NCBI RefSeq assembly: GCF_026012015.1
Contig: NZ_BRXR01000001.1
Location: 776,001-840,000 of the forward strand
From: Clostridium omnivorum
GTDB lineage: Bacteria; Bacillota; Clostridia; Clostridiales; Clostridiaceae
Direction of reading: 5' to 3'
Length of the DNA stretch: 64,000 nucleotides
This document shows positions 17,794 to 26,592 of the stretch, one piece after another; the stretch's first letter is position 1; the number at the start of each line of letters is the position of its first letter. A program made the translations under genes and the position numbers. The notes beneath the pieces are model-generated. The model did not search any database. It was given only the letters and a program-made list of their open reading frames with translations, and was not told the DNA's origin.

Positions 17794-18927
17794 ATGCGGC
17801 TTGTACCAATTGAATGTGTCCAAGAAGGCACATATTTAGCCAAAACCATTTATGATAATGATGGGAGGGTTCTTCTAAGAGAAGGTGTTAAACTTACTGA
17901 TTTATTTATTAGTAGAATAAAATATATAAATATTTTATCTATATATATTCATGATGAATATAGCGACAATGTGATTGAAGACGTTATCAAACCTGAGCTA
18001 AGACAAAAGGCAATAAAGACTATTAAAGACACATTTACTAGCTTTGAAAAATATAATATGAATATTTCTTCTAGAAGCATTAATCCTAATAGCAAAAATG
18101 ATTTTATCAAGGAAAGACAAGGTTATTTTGATTCTATAGGCAAAATTGCAGAGGACATAATGGATGAACTCCTTTCAAAGAAAAATATACTAGTTAATAT
18201 TGTTGACATAAAGAGCTTGGATAATTATACCTATCAGCATAGCGTAAATGTAGCAGTACTTTCACTAGTTATAGGACTTCAGTTAAAACTGAACACCTAT
18301 GATTTATATAATCTTTGTATGGGTGCACTTATGCATGATGTTGGTAAAGTTTTTGTTCCTAAGGAAATAATTCAAAAGCATGACAAACTTACAAACAAAG
18401 AGTTTGAATTAGTTAAAGAACATTCAAAAGCTGGTTATGATTATTTAAAAGGTAGTGTTGATATTTCAGTACAATCCAGAATTATAGCCCTTCAACACCA
18501 TGAAAGAGAAAATGGACAAGGTTATCCAGATGGCCGCAAAGGATCTGATATAAATAAGCTATCAAAAATAGTAGCTGTAGCTGATGTGTATGATGCCCTT
18601 ACCTCGGACAGGCCTCAAAGAAGGGCATTAAGTCCTAATGAAGCTCTCGAGTATATAATGGGCGCTGGTGGAAGCCTCTTTGATTATGAGATAGTTCGCG
18701 CCTTCTCCTTAGTTGCCATACCCTATCCAGAAGGGACACTAATTAAACTTAGCAATGGAGATATAGCGGTTGTTCAAGAATTAAATTTAACTTACCCTCT
18801 TAGACCAAAAGTTAAGATTGTTAAAAGTATAGATTTTACATCTAAACCACATTTTGTAGATTTGATGAGTACCCTTGATTTAGTAATTCAAGGTGTTCAA
18901 TATGATATCGGTGAATTTCCTAAATAA
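17794..18927 (+). CDS. HD-GYP domain protein, putative c-di-GMP phosphodiesterase
   Basis: A 377-residue protein with an N-terminal DUF3391-like segment (about 1-130) and an HD-GYP domain (about 135-310): LMHDVGKV gives the HD ligands, LQHHERENGQGYP the HH and GYP motifs, and VADVYDAL the final Asp. All metal ligands are visible, so hydrolysis of c-di-GMP is plausible. A C-terminal segment (about 310-377) resembles a small beta domain. The start is set at the ATG with GAGGTGG eight nt upstream; a GTG four codons earlier has no site. It is a single gene. Confidence 0.85.
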   Translation: MRLVPIECVQEGTYLAKTIYDNDGRVLLREGVKLTDLFISRIKYINILSIYIHDEYSDNVIEDVIKPELRQKAIKTIKDTFTSFEKYNMNISSRSINPNSKNDFIKERQGYFDSIGKIAEDIMDELLSKKNILVNIVDIKSLDNYTYQHSVNVAVLSLVIGLQLKLNTYDLYNLCMGALMHDVGKVFVPKEIIQKHDKLTNKEFELVKEHSKAGYDYLKGSVDISVQSRIIALQHHERENGQGYPDGRKGSDINKLSKIVAVADVYDALTSDRPQRRALSPNEALEYIMGAGGSLFDYEIVRAFSLVAIPYPEGTLIKLSNGDIAVVQELNLTYPLRPKVKIVKSIDFTSKPHFVDLMSTLDLVIQGVQYDIGEFPK

Positions 18928-18950
18928 GTAATCATTTATACATATTAAAA

Positions 18951-18976
18951 AGAAGACTGCCGTAAACAGTCTTCTT
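18951..18976. terminator. Bidirectional intrinsic terminator
   Basis: A stem of about 10 bp (AAGAAGACTG / CAGTCTTCTT) with loop CCGTAAA and A/T-rich flanks lies between the convergent HD-GYP and LysM-GH18 genes. Confidence 0.75.
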
Positions 18977-18986
18977 TTCATTATTT

Positions 18987-20279
18987 TTATCTTACAACCT
19001 TAACTATATTAAACATATCATCTAGTACGGTCCAATTTTGTGCAAAAGGCTGACCTAAGGACCAATAGCTTACACCTCTTAGTCCAAGCTCACTTGCCAT
19101 CCTGTATTTCGCCTGTACACTTCTAGCATCGTCAAACCAAACCACATGTTGTCTTCCATTTTCATCCGAATAATTAAAGTGCGGTGCTTGAGCCTTTTCA
19201 TCATATAGTATTGTAGCACCGTATTTAGCCGCTAATTCTACTGCAGCCTGAGGGCTCAAAGCCCTTGCATATTGCCCACCTGGTGTATAAGGCAATGCCC
19301 AATCATATCCATACATTGGCATACCCATTAATATTTTTTTAGGCGGCATTACTGATACAGCATAATTAAGTACTTTTCTAACTTCATTTATGGGTGCCAC
19401 TGGAAGTGGTGGTCCTCCAGACCATCCCCATTCATAAGTCATGAGAACTACAAAATCTACTATTGCTCCGTGTGCCTTATAGTCATGAGCTCCATGCCAG
19501 GATCCTTCTTTTATATCATAGGTCTTTGGAGCAAGAGCTGTTGAAACTACATATCCTAAAGGCTTCAAAGCTGCTACTACTTTTCTTAAAAAATTATTAT
19601 ACGCATCTCTATCCTCTGGTGGAAGTCTTTCAAAATCGATATTCACTCCATAATAACCTTTTGTTCTAAGCACATTAATCACATTATTTATAAGTGTCTG
19701 CTGCACATTTGCATTAGTTACAATAGTATGTCCTAAATTGGTATCAAAAGCGTCATTTTTAATATTAGACATAGAGAACAGCGGTGCTATTCTAAATCGT
19801 TTTGCTTCTCTAAGCACTACATCATCCTTTAGCTCAGATAAACTTCCATCTTCCTTAACTTCATGGCTAAAAGGAGTAATATAAGTCAAATATGCTCCAA
19901 CATCATCAACTAATTTCGCATCTTCCTCTGTACCTGATGGTTTATTTACATATCCGTTTGTCTCCAAATACCCATAATTTTTTGCTTGTGCTGGTATTGC
20001 TATAACTTGACCCGGATTTAATGCAGCAGGATTTGCTATGTTATTTAACTCCATTATACTTGAAGGAGATACATCAAATCTTCTGCTAATGCTATAAATA
20101 CTGTCTCCAGGCTTAACAACATACTCCCTTGCAACTCCTGGGATAACTAATGCCTGCCCTAGAACAAGGGTCTTTAAATTTTGTATTCCATTTGCGTTAA
20201 TTATTACGTCCTGGCTTACACCAAATCTCCTAGAAATACTCCATATGGAGTCTCCTTGTCGAACCACATATATTCGCAA
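18987..20279 (-). CDS. LysM-GH18 spore cortex-lytic-type enzyme (YaaH/SleL-like)
   Basis: Two N-terminal LysM repeats (about 3-50 and 53-100; YVVRQGDSIWSISRRFGVS and YVVKPGDSIYSISRRFDVS) bind peptidoglycan. A GH18 barrel follows (about 115-430) with YGVNIDFERL as the catalytic strand, where Glu is the proton donor. The length and order match B. subtilis YaaH and Bacillus SleL, which act on cortex muramic-delta-lactam glycan during germination. There is no signal peptide, as in YaaH. The start is set at a TTG because GAGGAG is eight nt upstream of it; the GTG three codons earlier is too close to that site. Confidence 0.85.
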   Translation of the reverse strand: MRIYVVRQGDSIWSISRRFGVSQDVIINANGIQNLKTLVLGQALVIPGVAREYVVKPGDSIYSISRRFDVSPSSIMELNNIANPAALNPGQVIAIPAQAKNYGYLETNGYVNKPSGTEEDAKLVDDVGAYLTYITPFSHEVKEDGSLSELKDDVVLREAKRFRIAPLFSMSNIKNDAFDTNLGHTIVTNANVQQTLINNVINVLRTKGYYGVNIDFERLPPEDRDAYNNFLRKVVAALKPLGYVVSTALAPKTYDIKEGSWHGAHDYKAHGAIVDFVVLMTYEWGWSGGPPLPVAPINEVRKVLNYAVSVMPPKKILMGMPMYGYDWALPYTPGGQYARALSPQAAVELAAKYGATILYDEKAQAPHFNYSDENGRQHVVWFDDARSVQAKYRMASELGLRGVSYWSLGQPFAQNWTVLDDMFNIVKVVR

Positions 20280-20349
20280 GCTATTCACTCCTCATATTTT
20301 GTTACTATACCAATATATTCATAATAATATAGAAGAGTGCTTGTTTAAT

Positions 20350-21369
20350 TTATCTTTCTCCCAGCTTTAAATTAGGAATAGCATTCAAGGATAAATCAGC
20401 TTTTCTACCCTTTAAGTATTCAAAGTATGCTGCACTTCCAATCATGGCCGCATTGTCAGTACACAATATTGGGGATGGAAATAGTACCTTTATGCCTTTT
20501 TTATTTCCTTCACTTATCATTGTCTCCCTTAGCGTAGAATTTGAAGCTACTCCACCTGCAATGGCTATTTTATCAACTTTTTTCATTTCACAAGTTTTCA
20601 TAGCATTGTCTACTAATACATCAACCAGAGCCTTTTGGAAGGAAGCTGCTACATCTGCCCTATTTATCTCCTGACCAGTCATCTCCATTTTATTTAAATA
20701 GTTTAAGACTGCAGATTTTAATCCACTAAAAGAAAAGTCTAGTGATTCATCATGAAAATTAGCCCTTGGAAACTTTATGGCATTTGCATTGCCTTCTTTT
20801 GAGAGTTTGTCAATCTTAGGCCCTCCTGGATATCCAAGACCAATTGCTCTAGCCACTTTATCATATGCTTCTCCAGCTGCATCATCTCTTGTTTGACCAA
20901 TTATTTCAAACTCACCAAAATCTTTCATATATACGATAAAGCTATGCCCTCCAGATACAACTAAACATACAAATGGGGGCTCAAGTTCCTTGTGTTCTAT
21001 AAAGTTAGCACTAATATGACCTTCTATATGATTTACACCAATAAGGGGCTTTCCAATGGCATAGGCAAGGGATTTTGCATACTGCATTCCTACTAAGAGT
21101 GCCCCTACAAGTCCTGGGCCATAGGTAACTCCAACCGCATCTATTTCTTCTAAAGTACACCCTGCTTTATCTAATGCTTCTTGTACTACAAGGCTAATTG
21201 CCTCTATATGCTTTCTGGAGGCTACCTCTGGAACTACTCCTCCAAATTTTGTATGAATATCAATTTGGGATGAAATTATATTTGATAATACCTCTCTTCC
21301 ATTCACTACTACTGCTGCTGCAGTTTCATCACAGCTAGTTTCTATGGCAAGTATTTTAACATCGTTCAT
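20350..21369 (-). CDS. tsaD: tRNA N6-adenosine threonylcarbamoyltransferase TsaD
   Basis: A 339-residue protein of the Kae1/Gcp/YgjD family, which transfers the threonylcarbamoyl group to A37 of ANN-decoding tRNAs. It has the N-terminal [15 protein letters not shown], the metal-binding HIEGHIS pair of His, [11 protein letters not shown] and [13 protein letters not shown]. Its partners TsaE and TsaB are encoded separately at 44.2-45.3 kb. It appears to be a single gene transcribed leftward. Confidence 0.96.
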   Translation of the reverse strand: MNDVKILAIETSCDETAAAVVVNGREVLSNIISSQIDIHTKFGGVVPEVASRKHIEAISLVVQEALDKAGCTLEEIDAVGVTYGPGLVGALLVGMQYAKSLAYAIGKPLIGVNHIEGHISANFIEHKELEPPFVCLVVSGGHSFIVYMKDFGEFEIIGQTRDDAAGEAYDKVARAIGLGYPGGPKIDKLSKEGNANAIKFPRANFHDESLDFSFSGLKSAVLNYLNKMEMTGQEINRADVAASFQKALVDVLVDNAMKTCEMKKVDKIAIAGGVASNSTLRETMISEGNKKGIKVLFPSPILCTDNAAMIGSAAYFEYLKGRKADLSLNAIPNLKLGER

Positions 21370-21529
21370 TTTTAATACCTCACTTACAAATGCTTTATTA
21401 AAACTTATTATTTACAAAGTGTAATCTTAGCAATACTTAAATCTAATTACAGTATTTCATTTGTACTTTTCATCTTATTATACACAAAAATCTATGTTAT
21501 AATCAAATATATGTTTGTATTATCATAAA

Positions 21530-21615
21530 GAGGTAAAAGTACTAAATGGACCTTTACGGGGAACTTGCCATGAGAAGCGGCATGTTAAGTTACCCGCTGT
21601 GACCATTGAAAGGAA
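21530..21615 (+). repeat. Dispersed two-hairpin leader element, copy B
   Basis: Hairpin 1 (GTAAAAGTAC / GGACCTTTAC, loop TAAAT, two mismatches), then hairpin 2 (GGGGAACTTGCC ... GGC ... AAGTTACCC), then CGCTGTGACCATTGAAAGG. The terminal GAAAGG is the ribosome site of the RusA-like gene. Stem bases differ from copies A and C while pairing is mostly kept. Confidence 0.75.
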
Positions 21616-21621
21616 AAATAA

Positions 21622-22239
21622 ATGAGCTACGCAAAAGTTATAGTAAAAGGATCCCCTATTTCAAAATCAAATTTTAAACTTTTTAATTTAAATGGAAGAG
21701 CAATACTACCATATAATTCAGGTAAGTATCACGATAGATATGCCTTATATGAGGAAGAAATTGCACTGGAGACAAGAGCTCAAAATCCTAATTTAGTCCT
21801 TAGTGAAGCTCTTATTGCTGTACTAAAAGTATATTATAAAAGTAGAAAACGTCATCCAGACACAAATAATATAACTAAGAGTATATTTGACGGAATAGAA
21901 AAAAGCGGACTAATTATAAATGATGCTCAAATAAGAAGACTTATTATAGAAGAATTTTATGATGAAAAAAATCCAAGATTTGAACTGGAGTTGTATGGTG
22001 AAAGTAGTTACTGCATGAAATATGAAATAATAAAAAAAGCACATAATGATACACCTATAGAGTATGCACCTCCTCCAAATAAAAAAAACCTTTTACCTAA
22101 CAAAGATAAAAAGTCTTCTACAAAATCTGATGGAACTATCTGTGAAATATGCAATAAGGCAATTGATAAGGCTTCTGCAGTTTCTGCAAACAAAGGTAAG
22201 CTAATAATATGCAGGGACTGTTTAAAAAAATTATTTTAA
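21622..22239 (+). CDS. RusA-like Holliday junction nuclease with a zinc-finger tail
   Basis: A 205-residue protein. The N-terminal 130 residues carry the RusA pattern (KGSPISKSNFK, then KSRKRHPDTNNITKSIFDG and GLIINDAQI), with the Asp residues that bind the catalytic metal. RusA cleaves four-way DNA junctions. The last 40 residues add a CEIC ... CRDC pair, a probable zinc ribbon not present in E. coli RusA. A low-complexity Lys/Pro/Asn linker joins the two parts. The start follows GAAAGGAAAAATAA, which belongs to the hairpin element. No phage genes surround it. Confidence 0.75.
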   Translation: MSYAKVIVKGSPISKSNFKLFNLNGRAILPYNSGKYHDRYALYEEEIALETRAQNPNLVLSEALIAVLKVYYKSRKRHPDTNNITKSIFDGIEKSGLIINDAQIRRLIIEEFYDEKNPRFELELYGESSYCMKYEIIKKAHNDTPIEYAPPPNKKNLLPNKDKKSSTKSDGTICEICNKAIDKASAVSANKGKLIICRDCLKKLF

Positions 22240-22267
22240 AAGATAGAGCAGTTTTGCTCTATCTTTT
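22238..22267. terminator. Bidirectional intrinsic terminator
   Basis: A perfect 13-bp stem (AAAAGATAGAGCA / TGCTCTATCTTTT) with loop GTTT lies between the convergent RusA-like and FAD oxidoreductase genes. Confidence 0.85.
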
Positions 22268-23525
22268 AAAATTTTTGAATTTTTATCGTTATGCTTTTAC
22301 AATTAGGGTATTTATTGAATATTTCTTTATTAATTTTTATATTTTCTGTTTCACCTGGATATAATACTTTTTTATCTTCACATAGTACTTCTTCGTTATC
22401 AAAATATATAAGCAGTTTTGAGTCTCTATACACTTCTTTAGGCCTATATACTATATCCAAAAAATCTTCTATATTTATTGGATTAACATATCTAGGAACT
22501 GTGTAAGCTATACCTTCTCCAGCTATTAGCTCAGAAGTATTTGAATCAACACTTTTTCCATATAAATAATTGGCAGCATGCTTTCCTGCATTATAACTTT
22601 CTATTGTTACACTATCCACCCAATTATGAACATAAATTACGTCACCGCATGCAAATATTCCTTCTACATCTGTCTGCATACTCTCATTTATTTCAGGTCC
22701 TTGGGTTTTTGGAGAAAGCTTTATATTTGCTTTTTCTGCCAAGTAATTTTCTGGTATTAGCCCTACAGAGATGAGAAGTGTATCACATGGTATATATTCT
22801 TCTGTTCCTTTTATAGGCACCTTATTTTCATCTATCTTTGCTATAGTTATTCCTTCAACCCTATCACTGCCTTTTATCTCTATTATTGCATGGCTTAGTT
22901 TTAAAGGAATATTAAAATCCTCTAAACATTGAGATATATTCTTTTTTAAGCCCCTTGGATAAGGCATCATCTCAATAACAGCCTTTACCTTAGCACCTTC
23001 TAATGTCATTCGCCTTGCCATTATTAAACCAACATCACCGGAGCCAAGTATAACTACTTGTTTTCCAGGCATATACCCATCCAAATTGACAAACTTTTGA
23101 GCTGTTCCAGCTGTATAAACACCAGCTCTTCTAGTCCCAGGAATATTAATTGCACCTCTTGGTCTTTCACAGCAGCCCATAGCTAAAATTATTGCCTTTG
23201 CTTGAATTTCCAAAATTCCATCTTGTTCATTAACAGCAGTAATTACCTTCTCACTGCTTAAATCCAATACTGCTGTGCTTAATTTGTATTTTATTTTATA
23301 TTGTTCTATTTTATCAATAAATCTTTGAGCATATTCCGGTCCTGTTAATTCTTCCTTGAAGGTAAACATTCCAAAACCACTATGTATGCATTGTTTTAGA
23401 ACACCGCCCAACTGATCCTCTCTTTCAAGAATTAATATATTTTCAATGCCCTGTTCCTTGGCTCCAATTGCAGCTGCCATTCCCGCTGGTCCTCCTCCAA
23501 TTACAACCAAATCATACTTTTGCAT
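22266..23525 (-). CDS. FAD/NAD(P)-dependent oxidoreductase of the GlpA-associated type
   Basis: A 419-residue pyridine-nucleotide-disulfide-type flavoprotein: FAD-binding VVIGGGPAGMAAA at the N-terminus, NAD-binding VVILGSGDVGLIMARRM mid-protein, and a second FAD contact GIFACGDVIYV. The sequences LKQCIHSGFGMFTFKEELTGPEYA and MGCCERPRGA match the oxidoreductase usually found between a GlpA-like glycerol-3-phosphate dehydrogenase and a DUF1667 protein in Firmicutes. Neither partner is next to it here. No redox-active CxxC of the thioredoxin-reductase type is evident. It is transcribed alone, ending at the shared terminator. Confidence 0.82.
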   Translation of the reverse strand: MQKYDLVVIGGGPAGMAAAIGAKEQGIENILILEREDQLGGVLKQCIHSGFGMFTFKEELTGPEYAQRFIDKIEQYKIKYKLSTAVLDLSSEKVITAVNEQDGILEIQAKAIILAMGCCERPRGAINIPGTRRAGVYTAGTAQKFVNLDGYMPGKQVVILGSGDVGLIMARRMTLEGAKVKAVIEMMPYPRGLKKNISQCLEDFNIPLKLSHAIIEIKGSDRVEGITIAKIDENKVPIKGTEEYIPCDTLLISVGLIPENYLAEKANIKLSPKTQGPEINESMQTDVEGIFACGDVIYVHNWVDSVTIESYNAGKHAANYLYGKSVDSNTSELIAGEGIAYTVPRYVNPINIEDFLDIVYRPKEVYRDSKLLIYFDNEEVLCEDKKVLYPGETENIKINKEIFNKYPNCKSITIKIQKF

Positions 23526-23810
23526 TTTGACCCTCCTATATTCCTCATTCTATGCTGAAAGATTATCACTCTTTCAGTGCTCTGTATTTAAGCTTAATAA
23601 TTAGCTTTAAATTCATTATAATTATAATCTATATATTATTCTACCATATTTGAATTGTTCAGCAATAAAATATAAATTATGCTCAAAAAAAATTAATTAT
23701 TTTCAACTTTATTCCAATGAAAAAACATGAAAGCTTGGTCTGTTTTTTATAGGATATAGGCATTTAATTTGGGCAAAATTATAATACAACGATACAAAGG
23801 AGGGGTTTAA

Positions 23811-24005
23811 ATGAGTAGAAATAACAGAACACTAATACCACAAGCTAGACATGGTTTAGATAAATTTAAAGTTGAAGTTGCAAGTGAATTAGGTATAAAT
23901 GATTATGAGTCTATAGATAAGGGTAATTTAACTTCAAGAGAAAATGGTTCCGTAGGGGGAGAAATGGTAAAAAGAATGATTGCTGATTATGAATCAAAAC
24001 TATAA
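23811..24005 (+). CDS. Small acid-soluble spore protein, alpha/beta type
   Basis: A 64-residue DNA-binding spore protein. KFKVEVASELGI is the conserved region around the germination-protease (GPR) cleavage site, and NLTSRENGSVGGEMVKRMI is the conserved C-terminal DNA-binding block. It saturates forespore DNA and protects it in the dormant spore. The start follows AAAGGAGGGG. A GCATTT ... TATAATA pair about 50 and 30 nt upstream might be a forespore sigma-G-like promoter, but the match is loose. Confidence 0.92.
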   Translation: MSRNNRTLIPQARHGLDKFKVEVASELGINDYESIDKGNLTSRENGSVGGEMVKRMIADYESKL

Positions 24006-24030
24006 AAATAATTTAAAAAATTAGAGATTT

Positions 24031-24070
24031 ATGCAGTATATGGAGAATTAGCTTTTCTCATATACTGCAT
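24031..24070 (+). terminator. Terminator after the SASP gene
   Basis: A long stem (ATGCAGTATATG and GAGAA against TTCTC and CATATACTGCAT) followed by a T-rich stretch lies 25 nt after the SASP stop. Confidence 0.75.
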
Positions 24071-24217
24071 TATATTTTATTATAAAACAAACTAATATTA
24101 TTATAATGTGAAAAGCGTACATATTTTATTACAACTTTTTTATCCACTTTTACCGTAAGCTTACTAGGTTTATATATCTTTGCTAGTGGAATATTAAATT
24201 CAGGAAGGTGATTTTTT

Positions 24218-24403
24218 ATGAATAGCGAAGCTTTGTCAAATATAAGTAAAGTTGTTGAAACTCATAGTTCTGATGAAGCAAATGAACTATTAGGAAAAGG
24301 CTGGAGACTTATTAACGTTTATACTGGATCTTTTTCCTACGATGTGTCAGATCAACTTAATATCTACGTATTAGGAAGACCTGATGAATATAGTCCCTTA
24401 TGA
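24218..24403 (+). CDS. Small hypothetical protein
   Basis: A 61-residue protein, MNSEALSNISKVVETHSSDE..., with the core NELLGKGWRLINVYTG, a pattern seen in small uncharacterised DUF1737-like proteins (a helix, then a GW turn and beta strands). The start follows GGAAGGTGATTTTTT. It ends in a short terminator that is shared with the convergent 51-residue frame. The function is unknown. Confidence 0.6.
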   Translation: MNSEALSNISKVVETHSSDEANELLGKGWRLINVYTGSFSYDVSDQLNIYVLGRPDEYSPL

Positions 24404-24407
24404 TAAA

Positions 24408-24425
24408 AGAGCCCTTATGGGCTCT
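24408..24425. terminator. Intrinsic terminator shared by two small convergent genes
   Basis: A 7-bp stem (AGAGCCC / GGGCTCT) with loop TTAT lies just after the 61-residue gene and overlaps the stop codon of the 51-residue minus-strand frame. Confidence 0.65.
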
Positions 24426-24579
24426 ATTCCTTTTGAGGTGTATAATAATAATTTGTTACTATTTGTGTAGATATATTTCTATCATCACCATAATAGTTTG
24501 AATCTATTTCAACTTCATTTTCCGGATTTAAGCTCTTGGTCTGCTTTCTATCCACTAACTTTTCCATTTTACCTTCCAT
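24424..24579 (-). CDS. Small hydrophilic hypothetical protein
   Basis: An open frame of 51 residues, starting MEGKMEKLVDRKQTKSLNPE and ending NYYYTPQKE, with a good ribosome site (AGAGGTGATAGC). It is hydrophilic, with no membrane helix, and has a Tyr-rich end. No family is recognised. The well-placed ribosome site and terminator-flanked position support it being real. Confidence 0.5.
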   Translation of the reverse strand: MEGKMEKLVDRKQTKSLNPENEVEIDSNYYGDDRNISTQIVTNYYYTPQKE

Positions 24580-24630
24580 GCTATCACCTCTCTAAAATTA
24601 GGTTCTGCAGCATAGAATTTTTTATACTTT

Positions 24631-25383
24631 TTAGCTATTAAGTTCTATTCTCATTTCTTGTCCTCGATAATCTAATTTCATTATTTTAGTGGGCAAATTT
24701 AGTCTCTCAATATGTTTTGCAAATAATCTAGTTATTTCATAATTATCTCCGAAATGCATTGGAATAAATATCTTAGGATTTACACTTTTTATGAAATATT
24801 CTCCTCCTAAGCTATAGCTTTCCTTTAATCTTGGATCTACAGGAAAAAAAGCTATATCACTTTCTATACCTTTTAATTTATCTATTTCCCCCTTAAAGTC
24901 CTTTTCTGCTTTTTCATTATAAGCTTTATCTTCATCCCACCAATGCCACCAATTTAAATCACCGGCATGGAATATAGTTATTCCATCAACCTCTATATAA
25001 AATGAAACGCCTATATCAGTAGAACCATAGGTTTTTATATGTATACCATCAATAGTCAAGTCAGCATAAGGTTCTACAAAATAAATCTTCTCATCTACAT
25101 CACATATTTGAATATCACTGCTTAAAATGTAATTTATATCCTGTCTGAAACTTCTCCATTCAAATATAACTGGATTAAAATGATCCTTATGGCTATGAGA
25201 GCAAAATACAAAGATTTTTTTATTCTTTTTTAAATCTGCTTCTCCAATAGTACCATTAGATATACTTTTTATATAAGAAGTAGATATATCTATATAGTAA
25301 TCAAAAATTAATATGTAATTCTTAGTTTCAATAAAATAACCACTATTATACAAATAGTTTATTTTTACATCATAGTTCATCAT
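24631..25383 (-). CDS. MBL-fold metallo-hydrolase
   Basis: A 250-residue protein with the complete metallo-beta-lactamase metal set: HSHKDHF (HxHxDH), FHAGDLNWWHW (bridging Asp) and PMHFGDN (His). It resembles UlaG/L-ascorbate-6-phosphate lactonase-like hydrolases of COG2220, and the substrate is unknown. The start follows AGGTGGTGTATTT; the ATG ATG doublet leaves the first codon uncertain. It is a single leftward gene. Confidence 0.82.
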   Translation of the reverse strand: MMNYDVKINYLYNSGYFIETKNYILIFDYYIDISTSYIKSISNGTIGEADLKKNKKIFVFCSHSHKDHFNPVIFEWRSFRQDINYILSSDIQICDVDEKIYFVEPYADLTIDGIHIKTYGSTDIGVSFYIEVDGITIFHAGDLNWWHWWDEDKAYNEKAEKDFKGEIDKLKGIESDIAFFPVDPRLKESYSLGGEYFIKSVNPKIFIPMHFGDNYEITRLFAKHIERLNLPTKIMKLDYRGQEMRIELNS

Positions 25384-25525
25384 AAATACACCACCTTGTT
25401 TAGTTACATAAATTATTATATCCGAATTTACTTTATTCTCATATTACTTTTTCATTATACTTTATATACCTATACATTTATTCTATAATATAAGATATTA
25501 AATAAATTTGAAGGGAGTTAACAAT

Positions 25526-25897
25526 ATGAATTTTAAATTTGATCACAATAATATAAATGTTTTTGATCTTGAAAAAAGTGTTTCCTTTTACAAAGAAGCC
25601 CTTGGATTTCAAGAAGTAAGAAGATATGTTCCAGAAGACAACAGTTTCATTCTAATTTTCCTAAGTGATGGCTCCACAAATCATAAACTTGAACTAACTT
25701 GGTTAAGAGATAGAAATGAACCCTATAATTTGGGCGACAATGAATTCCACTTAGCAGTAAGAGTTGATGACTTTGACGCGGCTTATGAACATCATAAGAA
25801 AATGAATTGTATTTGTTATGAAAATAAACCAATGGGTCTTTACTTTATAAATGATCCTGATAAATACTGGATAGAAATACTACCTTCTGCAAAATAA
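25526..25897 (+). CDS. VOC-family protein, glyoxalase I-like
   Basis: A 123-residue single-domain vicinal oxygen chelate protein. It has two beta-alpha-beta3 modules, starting DHNNINVFDLEKSVSFYKEALGF and ending INDPDKYWIEILP, as in lactoylglutathione lyase. Candidate metal ligands are His near the N-terminus, Glu in KLELTWL, His in NEFHLAV and Glu in WIEI, the glyoxalase I pattern. Glutathione is not expected in clostridia, so the thiol cofactor is unclear. The start ATG follows GAAGGGAGTTAACAAT, not the upstream TTG. Confidence 0.82.
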   Translation: MNFKFDHNNINVFDLEKSVSFYKEALGFQEVRRYVPEDNSFILIFLSDGSTNHKLELTWLRDRNEPYNLGDNEFHLAVRVDDFDAAYEHHKKMNCICYENKPMGLYFINDPDKYWIEILPSAK

Positions 25898-25922
25898 ACT
25901 TTATATTTAAAACATAAATAAT

Positions 25923-25952
25923 GTCCACGATTGGCTTAAGCTTTTCGTGGAC
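25923..25952. terminator. Hairpin between convergent genes
   Basis: An 8-bp stem (GTCCACGA / TCGTGGAC) with a 14-nt loop separates the VOC gene and the 123-residue minus-strand gene. The flanking T-runs are weak, so terminator strength is uncertain. Confidence 0.5.
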
Positions 25953-25961
25953 ACTCTTAAA

Positions 25962-26333
25962 TTACTCTATATATTTTTCATTCAATAAGTTTTTAACTAT
26001 TTCATATAAAGCATCAATGTACGCCATATGAGTTCCGGATTTGTACTCTATTTTATTTCCCTTTCCATCATCAAAGGAAATATGAACTGCGAAACTTCCT
26101 TGGGATACTATTGGACTTGGAAACTGTCTTGTATAATTATATATTAGTTCAATAAGCTCTCCAATTTTCACTTCAAAACCCAACGCTCTTAGCATGCCTT
26201 CTTCATCTTTAATTCCTTTAGCATATTCTTCTTTCATATATTCACTATTAAGACCAGTTACATGGGATAATAAAATAATTCTTTCTTCATAATTAATTTC
26301 TTTTAGTTGATCTCCAAATAGATGTTGTTTCAT
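25962..26333 (-). CDS. Hypothetical protein
   Basis: I do not recognise this 123-residue soluble protein (MKQHLFGDQLKEINYEERII...). The N-terminal half is helical and Glu/Lys-rich; the C-terminal half (FAVHISFDDGKGNKIEYKSGTH) looks like a beta hairpin followed by a helix. The start is set at the second ATG because AAAGGA is eight nt upstream of it, whereas it abuts the first. It is a single gene. Confidence 0.55.
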   Translation of the reverse strand: MKQHLFGDQLKEINYEERIILLSHVTGLNSEYMKEEYAKGIKDEEGMLRALGFEVKIGELIELIYNYTRQFPSPIVSQGSFAVHISFDDGKGNKIEYKSGTHMAYIDALYEIVKNLLNEKYIE

Positions 26334-26592
26334 ATATATCATCCTTTCATTAATTTCTTATTTATATTCAGATTACATACATTATGAAAAAAAGTCAATA
26401 TTAACTATGATCATCAAATCCACAACTTTTTTACAGATTCCTGGCAAAGGAAAGTTAGAGATGATGAAAGAAAAAAATTCTTTGAAAATCTATATATTAA
26501 AAGGTGAGCTTTTTATTTTGTATATTTCTGTAACTCTTTACAAACTAATTCATATCATATTAATGTATAAATTAGTTTTTGGAGGTTTCTTC

